From the NCBI GenBank assembly GCA_943735955.1, contig OX030969.1, forward strand, positions 1,150,991 through 1,214,990: DNA of 64,000 nucleotides, read 5' to 3'. The notes under the pieces were generated by a model that had not been told where the DNA came from, did no database searches, and saw only the letters and a program-made list of their open reading frames with translations. Positions 34,076 through 46,300 of this stretch are shown here, piece after piece (positions within the stretch are counted from its first letter, which is position 1; the number at the start of each line of letters is the position of its first letter). The DNA is from Piscicola geometra (Eukaryota; Annelida; Clitellata; Hirudinida; Piscicolidae). The position numbers were made by a program, and so were the translations under genes.

Positions 34076-37000
34076 CCACCCAATCACCAGTCATAGCAGA
34101 CGTGGGCACCAACGAGACGAACTCTTTGGGATTCTTGTTCTCGTAAAAGAGACGAGCATTCAAGCCCTGCCGTGCAGATGATGGTGATGATGATGATAAT
34201 GGTGATTTTGATGATGATGATAATGGTGATGATGGTGATTTTGATGATGATGATAATGGTGATGATAGTGATTTTGATGATGATGATAATGGTGATGATG
34301 GTGATTTTGATGATGATGATAATGGTGATGATGGTGATTTTGATGATGGTTTTCCTCGTTATGATGATGTTGAAAAACCCCTAACTTCACCCCATCCCAA
34401 CATCAAGCCAGCCAATTTTACTCCAAACCACCATCTATTTACCGAAAATCATACCCCCCAACCCTGCCAATTTGCGAATAACTCAAACCACTCCCCCCAC
34501 TTGCTCGGCGAACTGCAAGACCACCTCCACCCCTCCCCCTGCTCTATCAAACCACCACCACCCCTCCCCTGTCCACCTGCTCCCACCCATCAAACCACCA
34601 CCCCTCCCCCTGTCCACCTGCTCCCACCCATCAAACCACCACCCCTTCCCCTGTCCACCTGCTCCCACCCATCGAACCACCACCCCTCCCCCTGTCCACC
34701 TGCTCCCACCCATACAACCACCCCTCCCCCTGTCCACCTGCTCCCACCCATACAACCACCCCTCCCCCTGTCCACCTGCTCCCACCCATCGAACTATCAC
34801 CCCTCCCACTGTCCACCTGCTCCCACCCATACAACCACCCCTCCACCTGTCCACCTGCTCCCACCCATCGAACCACCACCCCTCCCCCTGTCCACCTGCT
34901 CCCACCCATACAACCACCCCTCCCCCTGTCCACTTGCTCCCACCCATACAACCACCACCCCTCCCCCTGTCCACCTGCTCCCACCCATACAACCACCCCT
35001 CCCCCTGTCCACCTGCTCCCACCCATACCACCACCCCTCCCCCTGTCCACCTGCTCCCACCCATACAACCACCCCTCCCCCTGTCCACCTGCTCCCACCC
35101 ATACAACCACCACCCCTCCCCCTGTCCACCTGCTCCCACCCATCGAACCACCACCCCTCCCCCTGTCCACCTGCTCCCACCCATACAACCACCCCTCCCC
35201 CTGTCCACTTGCTCCCACCCATACAACCACCACCCCTCCCCCTGTCCACCTGCTCCCACCCATCAAACCACCCCTCCCCCTGTCCACCTGCTCCCACCCA
35301 TACAACCACCACCCCTCCCCCTGTCCACCTGCTCCCACCCATCGAACCACCACCCCTCCCCCTGTCCACCTGCTCCCACCCATACAACCACCCCTCCCCC
35401 TGTCCACCTGCTCCCACCCATCGAACCACCACCCCTCCCCCTGTCCACCTGCTCCCACCCATCGAACCACCACCCCTCCCCCTGTCCACCTGCTCCCACC
35501 CATACAACCACCCCCTCCCCCTGTCCACCTGCTCCCACCCATACAACCACCCCTCCCCTTGTCCACCTGCTCCCACCCATCGAACCACCACCCCTCCCCC
35601 TGTCCACCTGCTCCCACCCATACAACCACCCCTCCCCCTGTCCACCTGCTCTCACTCATACAACCACCCCTCCCCCTGTCCACCTGCTCCCACCCATACA
35701 ACCATCACCCCTCCCCCTGTCCACCTGCTCCCACCCATCAAACCACCATCTCTCCCCCTGTCCACCTGCTCCCACCCATACAACCACCCCTCCCCCTGTC
35801 CACTTGCTCCCACCCATACAACCACCACCCCTCCCCCTGTCCACCTGCTCCCACCCATACAACCACCCCTCCCCCTGTCCACCTGCTCCCACCCATACCA
35901 CCACCCCTCCCCCTGTCCACCTGCTCCCACCCATACAACCACCCCTCCCCCTGTCCACCTGCTCCCACCCATACAACCACCACCCCTCCCCCTGTCCACC
36001 TGCTCCCACCCATCGAACCACCACCCCTCCCCCTGTCCACCTGCTCCCACCCATACAACCACCCCTCCCCCTGTCCACTTGCTCCCACCCATACAACCAC
36101 CACCCCTCCCCCTGTCCACCTGCTCCCACCCATCAAACCACCCCTCCCCCTGTCCACCTGCTCCCACCCATACAACCACCACCCCTCCCCCTGTCCACCT
36201 GCTCCCACCCATCGAACCACCACCCCTCCCCCTGTCCACCTGCTCCCACCCATACAACCACCCCTCCCCCTGTCCACCTGCTCCCACCCATCGAACCACC
36301 ACCCCTCCCCCTGTCCACCTGCTCCCACCCATCGAACCACCACCCCTCCCCCTGTCCACCTGCTCCCACCCATACAACCACCCCTCCCCCTGTCCACCTG
36401 CTCCCACCCATACAACCACCCCTCCCCTTGTCCACCTGCTCCCACCCATCGAACCACCACCCCTCCCCCTGTCCACCTGCTCCCACCCATACAACCACCC
36501 CTCCCCCTGTCCACCTGCTCTCACTCATACAACCACCCCTCCCCCTGTCCACCTGCTCCCACCCATACAACCATCACCCCTCCCCCTGTCCACCTGCTCC
36601 CACCCATCAAACCACCATCTCTCCCCCTGTCCACCTGCTCCCACCCTTACAACCACCCCTCCCCCTGTCCACCTGCTCCCACCCATCGAACCACCACCCC
36701 TCCCCCTGCCCACTTGCTCCCACCCATACAACCACCACCCCTCCCTCTGCCCACCTGCTCGGCGAACTGCACGACCACCTGGGCGACCCTCTCGTCGAAC
36801 TCGAGTTTGGTGTTCGCCTTCTGCTTCTTGAGGAGGTTGCAGATGTCTGAGTGAGGGTTGGTCGTCCAGTTGAAGAGGCGGTCGATCTGTGAGAGGAGGG
36901 AGGGGATGGGGAGGAGGAAGAGAAGGAAGAGGAGGAGAGAGAGGAGGAGGAGGGAGAGGAAGAGGAGGGAGAGGAGGAGGAGGAGGTAGAGGAGGAGGAG

Positions 37001-40000
37001 GGAGAGGAGGAGGAGGGAGAAGAGGAGGAGGAAGGGGAAGAGGAGAGAGAGGAGGAGGAGGGAGAGGAGAAGGGAAAGGAAGAGGAGGGAGAAAAAGAAG
37101 AAGGAGAAAAGGAGGAGGGAGAGGAGGAGGAGGTAGAGGAGGAGGGAGAAGAAGAGGAAGGAGAGGAGAAGGGAGAGGAGGAGGGAGAGAAGGAGGAGGG
37201 AGAGGAAGAGGAGGAAGGGGAAGAGGAGAGAGAGGAGGAGGAGGGAGAAGAGGAGAAAGGAGAGGAAGAGGAGAGAGAGGAGAAGGAGGGAGAGGAGGAG
37301 GAGGAAGAGGAGGAGAAAGGAGAGAAGGAGGAGGGAGAGGAGAAGGAAGGAGAGAAGGAGGAGGGAGAGGAGGAAGAGGGAGAGGAGGAGGAGGAGAAAA
37401 ATGAAGAAGAGAAGGAGGAAGAAAAGAAGAAGGAGGAAAAAGAAGAGGATAAAGAGAAAGAAAGGGTAGAGATGCAGGAGGGAAGAAGTTGTGTAATTCA
37501 ACTCCCAAATAAACTCGAGAACGCGTCCACTTGCAAGCACACCCGCCTCCTCATTACAACTTACTTATTTAAATCGCCCCCGTTGAACCCTTCCACTCAC
37601 CCTCCCAAACCTGCCAAACCACCACCCAAACCTCCAAATCACCCCTCCAAACCACCCACCCAAACCTATAAACCTCTTACTTCCACCTCCTCCACCTCCT
37701 CAAAGCACCTCCTGCACCCACCTTGTTCAGAGCGACTACGAAGGGCGTCTTGCGGGCCCTGAGGATCTGGATCGACTCGATGGTCTGCGGTTCGAGTCCG
37801 TGCATGATGTCGACGATGAGGATGGCGATGTCGCAAAGGGAGGAGCCCCTGGTCCGCAGGTTGCTGTGTAAGGAAGGAGGGTGTGGTTGTGTGAGGGAGG
37901 AGGGTGTGGTTGTGTGAGGGAGGAGGGTGTGGTTGTGTGAGGGAGGAGGGTGTGGTTGTGTGAAGGAGGAGGGTGTGGTTGTGTGAGGGAGGAGGGTGTG
38001 GTTGTGTGAGGGAGGAGGGTGTGGTTGTGTGAGGGAGGAGGGTGTGGTTGTGTGAGGGAGGAGGGTGTGGTTGTGAGGGAGGAGGGTGTGGTTGTGTGAG
38101 GAAGGAGGGTGTGGTTGTGTGAGGGAGGAGGGTGTGGTTGTGTGAGGAAGGAGGTGTGGTTGTGTGAGGGAGGAGGGTGTGGTTGTGTGAGGGAGGAGGG
38201 TGTGGTTGTGTGAGGGAGAAGGGCGTGGTTGTGTGAGGGAGGAGGGTGTGGTTGTGTGAGGGAGGAGGGTGTGGTTGTGTGAGGAAGGAGGGCGTGGTTG
38301 TGTGAGGGAGGAGGGTGTGGTTGTGTGAGGGAGGAGGGTGTGGTTGTGTAAGGGAGGAGGGTGTGGTTGTGTGAGGGAGGAGGGTGTGGTTGTGAGGGAG
38401 GAGGGTGTGGTTGTGTGAGGGAGGAGGGTGTAGTTGTGTGAGGGAGGAGGGTGTGGCTGTGTGAGGGAGGAGGGTGTGGTTGTGTGAGGGAGGAGGGCGT
38501 GGTTGTGTGAGGGAGGAGGGTGTGGTTGTGTGAGGGAGGAGGGTGTGGTTGTGTGAGGGAGAAGGGTGTGGTTGTGAGGGAGGAGGGTGTGGTTGTGTGA
38601 GGGAGGAGGGTGTGGCTGTGTGAGGGAGGAGGGTGTGGTTGTGTGAGGGAGGAGGGTGTGGTTGTGTGAGGGAGGAGGGTGTAGTTGTGAGGGAGGAGGG
38701 TGTCCTTGTGTGAGGGAGGAGGGTGTGGTTGTGTGAGGGAAGAGGGTGTGGTTGTGTGAGGGAGGAGGGTGTGGCTGTGTGAGGGAGGAGGGTGTGGTTG
38801 TGAGGGAGGAGGGTGTGGTTGTGTGAGGGAGGAGGGTGTAGCTGTGTGAGGGAGGAGGGTGTGGTGGCATGCTTGGGGGAGGGGAGTGGTGGCATGCTTG
38901 GGGGAGGGGAGTGGTGGCATGCTTGGAGGAGGGGAGTGGCGCAGACCTGAAAGACTCGTGTCCAGGAGTGTCGATGAAGAGGAGACCAGGCAGCTTGAGG
39001 TTGAACTAGGTGGTGATGATAATGATGCTTTAGTCATGTATCGATGCTACCCTCCATCCACAACCACACTAGAGGTCGGACCGGGTACCCGATCTGACCG
39101 GGTACCCGCGGGACTCCCGCGGGAACGGGAATGAAAATTAATTTCGGGACGGGAAAAGTCGGGAACCGGGAATAGGTTTTCGGGACGGGAACGGGAATCA
39201 ACTTTTAAATCGGGAACGGGAAAAACGGGAATAACAGTTATTGGGATTGGATTCTTTAACAATGATTTTTCAGCAAACTTCTTATTATGGAAATCTTTAT
39301 TTCATCGATACTCCGTACCTAAAATAAGTATTAAATGCAATAGAAATGTATAACGAAGCCACCATTGCCAATGTCGAAATCTCCAACACTACATTTGAAG
39401 TTGTTATAATGAGTCCAAAGATTAGGGAGATTAGAACAAATGGGTGATGATGAAAACTTTTCAGACGAAATATAAATGGTCAGTTATATTATTTTAATTT
39501 TATAAATTAATACTTTGAATTTGAATGATTAATTTCCAAATGATTGCTCAGTTGATCATTTCGACAGAAGAAAAGATGCCATTGATCTTATTCATATGGC
39601 AGCATGTCTGTTGCATCCCCAGTATGAAAGAATAATAGGAAAAAAGTTTGGGATAGAAAAAGAAATAAATACCAAGACTTTCATTAGAGAAAATTTAATT
39701 CTATTTTGTACAGCCAGACCAAGCTGCAGTGCCGTTGAGAAAAAAACAAATGATGGTTATTTAGACCTATTATGTTTGTTTTTATAACGTAAAAATTATA
39801 ATAAAATTAGCATACTATCAAATTATACGAATGAGTTTATATTTGCAGTTGTGGAGAATAAGAATGTTGTCAAAAAACATATTTCTAACATTATTGAAGA
39901 ATTAATAAAAATGAACGAAGAAAAAAATTCAAAAGAGGATGAATTGTACAAATATTCACAATTACGTCCCAAAAAAATTGAACATTATAAAGATGTCGTT

Positions 40001-43000
40001 TAACTTTAGACCCAAAATCATCTCATTTGAAAGCTGAAACTCTTAACGGTTTAACCCGTGTGAAAAGCAATAAAGACTTGATTGAATTACCCAAAAACAA
40101 TGACTAACTTCAATACATTCATTTCAATAAATATTTAAAATTTAAATCGTGTTTTTTTAATTTTATTATAAAAAAAATTCCCTGACTTTCAAATATTAAA
40201 TTGTAAGAAATGTAAGAACTAGCAAGTTTGGGACCAGTGAAAACGGCAGCAAAAATGAATAAAAAAACAAAAAGCTTTCGGGAACGGATCGGGACGGAAA
40301 AAAAATTTCAGGAACGGGTCGGGACGGAAAAAAAATTTCGGGAACGGGACGGGACGGGAATCAAAGTTCTGATGTCCCATCGGGAACGGGACGGGACGGG
40401 AAAAAAATTTCGGGAACGGGACGGGAATCAAAATTCTGATGTCCCATCGGGAACGGGACGGGACGGGAAAACAAATTTCGGGAACGGGACGGGACCGGGA
40501 ATGAAAAATCGTCCATGTCCGACCTCTAAACCACACACACGCACACACATGGACACACACACAAACTCACACATGGACGTACACACAAACTCACACATGG
40601 ACGACACACACAAACTCACACATGGACACACACACAAACTCACACATGGACACACACACAAACTCACACATGGACGTACACACAAACTCACACATGGACA
40701 CACACACAAACTCACACATGGACACACACACAAACTCACACATGGACACACACACAAACTCACACATGGACACACACAAACTCACACACCTCCTTAATCA
40801 TCTTCGTCTGCTCCTTGACTGCCTCTCCTGGCACGTTGGTCGCTCCGATCTGCTGCGTGATGCCTCCCGCCTCTCCGTCTTGCACGTGCGTGCGTCGAAG
40901 CTGTCGGTGGGTGGTCTTCCTCACTGCCACAACTATCATCAACACCACCCCTGCCACAACTATCATCAACACCACCACTGCCACAACTATCATCAACACC
41001 ACCACTGTCACAACTATCATCAACACCACCACTGTCACAACTATCATCAACACCACCTATCCTCTACCTTATCCAGTATCTTTGTCTTTCCGGTGTCGAC
41101 ATGTCCAAGGACGCAGATGATGGGCGCTCTGAGGTGCTCTGCACTCCTGCCTGCCTCCGCCTCCTGCTTGCGTCTCTGTCGTCGTGGGGAGGAGGAGGAG
41201 GATGCAGAGCTGTCACTAGCTCTTCTCCTCCCTCCATATATACATCTTCAATTATGCAGCAACTTTATATATGAGAATTATCATCATCATCATCATCACT
41301 TTTATTCTAGCTAAGGCCTTTTCTCTACTGAGTTCTTCCATGGTTTTGTCTTCATCACTATCATCACCATCATCAGTATCATCCCTCTCTTCTTCATCTT
41401 CATCAGCCTCTTTTCCTTTGGGCTTTGAAGCGGTTGTTGCAGCTGCAATAATGATGATGTTAATGATGTTGATTATGATATTGTTGTTATGATGATGATA
41501 TTTTTGTCTAGTTTGATACGACTTGTGTGATTTAAAGGGGCTCACCCTTCTTGGCTGCCCCATTGGCGACCACGGCGTCTCCAGGCCCCCCTGCAATACC
41601 ACTCTCCTCTTCCTCTTCTTCCTCCTCACTTGACTCATCCCAATTATCCTTCACTCCATCCTCCTCCTCCTTTCCATCCATCACCACTTCCCCTCCGACT
41701 TTTCCTGCTCCGCCCTCAAGCAACTTGCCAGCATCCTCCCTTGCAGTCATGGCGTCTGTGAGAGCAGCAGCTTCGGTGGTGGCAGCTTCTGCAGTGGTGG
41801 CACTGGTGGCAGCTTCTGCAATGGTGGCACTGGTGGCAGCTTCTGCAGTGGTGGCACTGGTGGCAGCTTCTGCAGTGGACTTGTGAAGAGCTTTCTTCTT
41901 GCTGGCGTAGACGAGTCTCTTGGGCTTGTCGTGGTCGATGGGTGGTGCAGTGGCTGGAGTGGAAGGAAGAGGAGGTGGTGAGGTGGCTGGAGTGGAAGGA
42001 AGAGGAAGTGGTGAGGTGGCTGGAGTGGAAGGAAGAGGAGGTGGTGCAGTGGCTGGAGTGGAAGGAAGAGGAGGTGGTGAGGTGGCTGGAGTGGAAGGAA
42101 GAGGAGGTGGTGAGGTGGCTGGAGTGGAAGGAAGAGGAGGTGGCTGGAGTGGAAGGAAGAGGAGGTGGTGAGGTGGCTGGAGTGGAAGGAAGAGGAGGTG
42201 GTGAGGTGGCTGGAGTGGAAGGAAGAGGAGGTGGTGAGGTGGCTGGAGTGGAAGGAAGAGGAGGTGGTGAGGTGGCTGGAGTGGAAGGAAGAGGAGGTGG
42301 TGAGGTGGCTGGAGTGGAAGGAAGAGGAGGTGGTGAGGTGGCTGGAGTGGAAGGAAGAGGAGGTGGTGAGGTGGCTGGAGTGGAAGGAAGAGGAGGTGGT
42401 GAGGTGGCTGGAGTGGAAGGAAGAGGAGGTGGTGAGGTGGCTGGAGTGGAAAGAAGAGGAGGTGGTGAGGTGGCTGGAGTGGAAGGAAGAGGAGGTGGTG
42501 AGGTGGCTGGAGTGGAAGGAAGAGGAGGTGGTGAGGTGGCTGGAGTGGAAGGAAGAGGAGGTGGTGAGGTGGCTGGAGTGGAAGGAAGAGGAGGTGGTGA
42601 GGTGGGTGGAGTGGAAAGAAGAGGAGGTGGTGAGGTGGCTGGAGTGGAAGGAAGAGGAGGTGGTGAGGTGGCTGGAGTGGAAGGAAGAGGAGGTGGTGAG
42701 GTGGGTGGAGTGGGTGCATAACCACAGACACCACATACCACAACAACCACAACACTACCGCATACCCACAACCTCCACGCGGTGCGGTGGGGGGCGCTTG
42801 CGCCTAAAATGTGGGTACTTTCGGCCACCCTGCCAGGGCAGACTCTGCAAGACAGCCCAGGAGACAACAAACTCATCTCTGGACAGATTGCCCAGCCCTG
42901 GAACCAGATAGGGCAGTACACGGGCTGGGCAAGAACACAAGAGAACTGACTCAAAAGCCTGGCAGGGCAGCGCAGCTGGTCGAGACTATCCTCCCCAGAC

Positions 43001-43153
43001 TGCTGAACAACACAACGAAATACAACAACAACAACCACAACAAACAACACAACCAGCACAACCAACACATACTGCCTAGCGACTGCAGCAACTCCAGAGC
43101 CCTCCTCCGATCCTCCTTCTGTTTCTCAGTCAGGTACTTGCCTGTGAGTGCAG

Positions 43154-43246
<93 letters not shown>

Positions 43247-43247
43247 A

Positions 43248-43305
<58 letters not shown>

Positions 43306-46300
43306 ATTACTCCTAATAATAACAGTAATAGTAAATCTTGCCTTCAGCTTTCATACGCAGAATCTTCTCCTTCTCTTTCTGCTTCTTGCGCTCCTTCTTC
43401 TCTCTCTCCAGTCTCTCCTGAGTGACGTCAGGTGGGCGGTTGGAGGTGGGAGTGAGGGTGGGAGGAGGTGGGATGGAGTGAGGGTGGGAGGAGGTAGAAG
43501 TGAGGGTGGGAGGAGGTGGGATGGAGTGAGGGTAGGAGGAGGTAGAAGTGAGGGTGGGAGGAGGTGGGATGGAGTGTGGGTGGGAAAAGGTGGGAGTGAG
43601 GGTGGGTGGAGGAGGTGGGAGTGAGGGTGGGTGGAGGTAGGAGTGAGGGTGGGTGGAGGTGGGAGTGAGGGTGGATGGAGGTGGGAAGAGAAGAGTGAGG
43701 GTGTTTGGAGGTGGGAGTGCTGGTGTGTAGAGGTGGGAGTGAGGGTGGGTGGAGGTAAGATGGAGTGAGGGTGGGTGGAGGTCGGAAGAGGTGGGAGTGA
43801 GGGTTGGTGGAGGTGGGAGGAGGTGTGTGGAGGTAAGATGGAGTGAGGGTGGAAAAAGGTGGGAGTGAGGGTGGGAAAAGGTGGGAGTGAGGGTGGGTGG
43901 AGGTGGAATAGAGTGTGGGTGGAAAAAGGTGGGCGTGATGGTGGGTGGAGCTGGAAGGAGGTGGGAGTGAGGGTGTGTGGAGGTGGGAGGAGGTGGGAGT
44001 GAGGGTGTGTGGAGGTGGAAGGAGGTGGGAGTGAGGGTGTGTGGAGGTGGGAGTGAGGGTGGGTGGAGGTGGGAGTGAGGGTGGGTGGAGGTGGGAAGTG
44101 GTGGGAGTGAGGGTGGGTGGAAGTGGGAGTGAGGGTGGGTGGAGGTGGGAGTGAGGGTAGGTGGAGGTGGGAGTGAGGGTGGGTGGAGGTGGGATGGAGT
44201 GTGGGTGGAAAAAGGGGGGCGTGATGGTGGGTGGAGCTGGGAGGAGGTGGGAGTGAGGGTGTGTGGAGATGGGAGTGAGAGTGGGTGGAGGTGGGAAGAG
44301 GTGGGAGTGAGGGTGGGTGGAGGTGGGAGTGAGGGTGGGTGGAGGTGGGAGTGAGGGTAGGTGGAGGTGGGAGTGAGGGTGGGTGGAGGTGGAATGGAGT
44401 GTGGGTGGAAAAAGGTGGGCGTGATGGTGGGTGGAGGTGGGAAGTGATGGGAGTGAGGGTGGGTGGAAGTGGGAGTGAGGGTGGGTGGAGGTGGGAGTGA
44501 GGGTAGGTGGAGGTGGAAGTGAGGGTGGGTGGAGGTGGGATGGAGTGTGGGTGGAAAAAGGGGGGCGTGATGGTGGGTGGAGCTGGGAGGAGGTGGGAGT
44601 GAGGGTGTGTGGAGATGGGAGTGAGAGTGGGTGGAGGTGGGAAGAGGTGGGAGTGAGGGTGTGTGGAGGTGGGAGGAGGTGGGAGTGAGGGTGTGTGGAG
44701 GTGGAAGGAGGTGGGAGTGAGGGTGTGTGGAGGTGGGAGTGAGGGTGGGTGGAGGTGGGAGTGAGGGTGGGTGGAGGTGGGAAGTGGTGGGAGTGAGGGT
44801 GGGTGGAAGTGGGAGTGAGGGTGGGTGGAGGTGGGAGTGAGGGTAGGTGGAGGTGGGAGTGAGGGTGGGTGGAGGTGGGATGGAGTGTGGGTGGAAAAAG
44901 GGGGGCGTGATGGTGGGTGGAGCTGGGAGGAGGTGGGAGTGAGGGTGTGTGGAGATGGGAGTGAGAGTGGGTGGAGGTGGGAAGAGGTGGGAGTGAGGGT
45001 GGGTGGAGGTGGGAGTGAGGGTGGGTGGAGGTGGGAGTGAGGGTAGGTGGAGGTGGGAGTGAGGGTGGGTGGAGGTGGAATGGAGTGTGGGTGGAAAAAG
45101 GTGGGCGTGATGGTGGGTGGAGCTGGAAGGAGGTGGGAGTGAGGGTGTGTGGAGGTGGGAGTAGGTGGGAGTGAGGGTGTGTGGAGGTGGAAGGAGGTGG
45201 GAGTGAGGGTGTGTGGAGGTGGGAGTGAGGGTGGGTGGAGGTGGGAGTGAGGGTGGGTGGAGGTGGGAAGTGGTGGGAGTGAGGGTGGGTGGAAGTGGGA
45301 GTGAGGGTGGGTGGAGGTGGGAGTGAGGGTAGGTGGAGGTGGGAGTGAGGGTGGGTGGAGGTGGGATGGAGTGTGGGTAGAAAAAGGGGGGCGTGATGGT
45401 GGGTGGAGCTGGGAGGAGGTGGGAGTGAGGGTGTGTGGAGATGGGAGTGAGAGTGGGTGGAGGTGGGAGTGAGGGTGGGTGGAGGTGGGAGTGAGGGTAG
45501 GTGGAGGTGGGAGTGAGGGTGGGTGGAGGTGGAATGGAGTGTGGGTGGAAAAAGGTGGGCGTGATAGTGGGGGGAGCTGGAAGGAGGTGGGAGTGAGGGT
45601 GTGTGGAGGTGGGAGGAGGTGGGAGTGAGGGTGTGTGGAGGTGGAAGGAGGTGGGAGTGAGGGTGTGTGGAGGTGGGAGTGAGGGTGGGTGGAGGTGGGA
45701 GTGAGGGTGGGTGGAGGTGGGAAGTGGTGGGAGTGAGGTTGGGTGGAAGTGGGAGTGAGGGTGAGTGGAGGTGGGAGTGAGGGTAGGTGGAGGTGGGAGT
45801 GAGGGTGGGTGGAGGTGGGATGGAGTGTGGGTGGAAAAAGGGGGGCGTGATGGTGGGTGGAGCTGGGAGGAGGTGGGAGTGAGGGTGTGTGGAGATGGGA
45901 GTGAGAGTGGGTGGAGGTGGGAAGAGGTGGGAGTGAGGGAGTTTGGAGGTGGGAGTGAGGGTGTGTGGAGATAAGATGGAGTAAGGGTGGGAAAAGGTGG
46001 GAGTGAGGGTGGGTGGAGGTGGGAGTGAGGGTGGGTGGAGGTGGGAGTGAAGGTGGGTGGAGGTGGGAGTGAGGGTGGGTGGAGGTGGGAGTGAGGGTGG
46101 GTGGAGGTGGGAGTGAGGGTGGGTGGAGGTGGGAGTGGGTGGAGGTAGGAGTGAGGGTGGGTGGAGGTGGGAAAGAGGGTGGGTGGAGGTGGGAAAGAGG
46201 GTGGGTGGAGGTGGGAGTGAGGGTGGGTGGAGGTGGGAGTGAGGGTGGGTGGAGGTCAGAGTGAGGGTGGGTGGAGGTGGGAAAGAGGGTGGGTGGAGGT

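Larger units (their letters stand above)
33667..41175 (-). other. EIF5B: EIF5B exons 14-20: GTPase (G) domain
   Basis: Exon 14 (41175-41068) carries [20 protein letters not shown], the G1 P-loop. Exon 15 (40900-40790) has [17 protein letters not shown], switch 1 (G2). Exon 16 (39005-38947) has [13 protein letters not shown]3/switch 2 with the His of DTPGHE. Exon 17 (37863-37722) has [20 protein letters not shown] and ends in ALNK; exon 18 (36886-36755) continues IDRL, so the G4 motif NKID is split by an intron. Exons 19 and 20 give LFYENK and PTSAMT/GDG, the G5 region, where human has His in place of the Met of SAM. All nucleotide-binding motifs are intact, so an active GTPase is expected. 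Confidence 0.95.

Noticed and set aside
34472..36850. Plus- and minus-strand frames of 260-790 codons (Cys-Pro-rich and Gly-Trp-rich)
   Set aside because: All frames across this 38/41-bp array are open on both strands; a repeat artefact within EIF5B intron 18.
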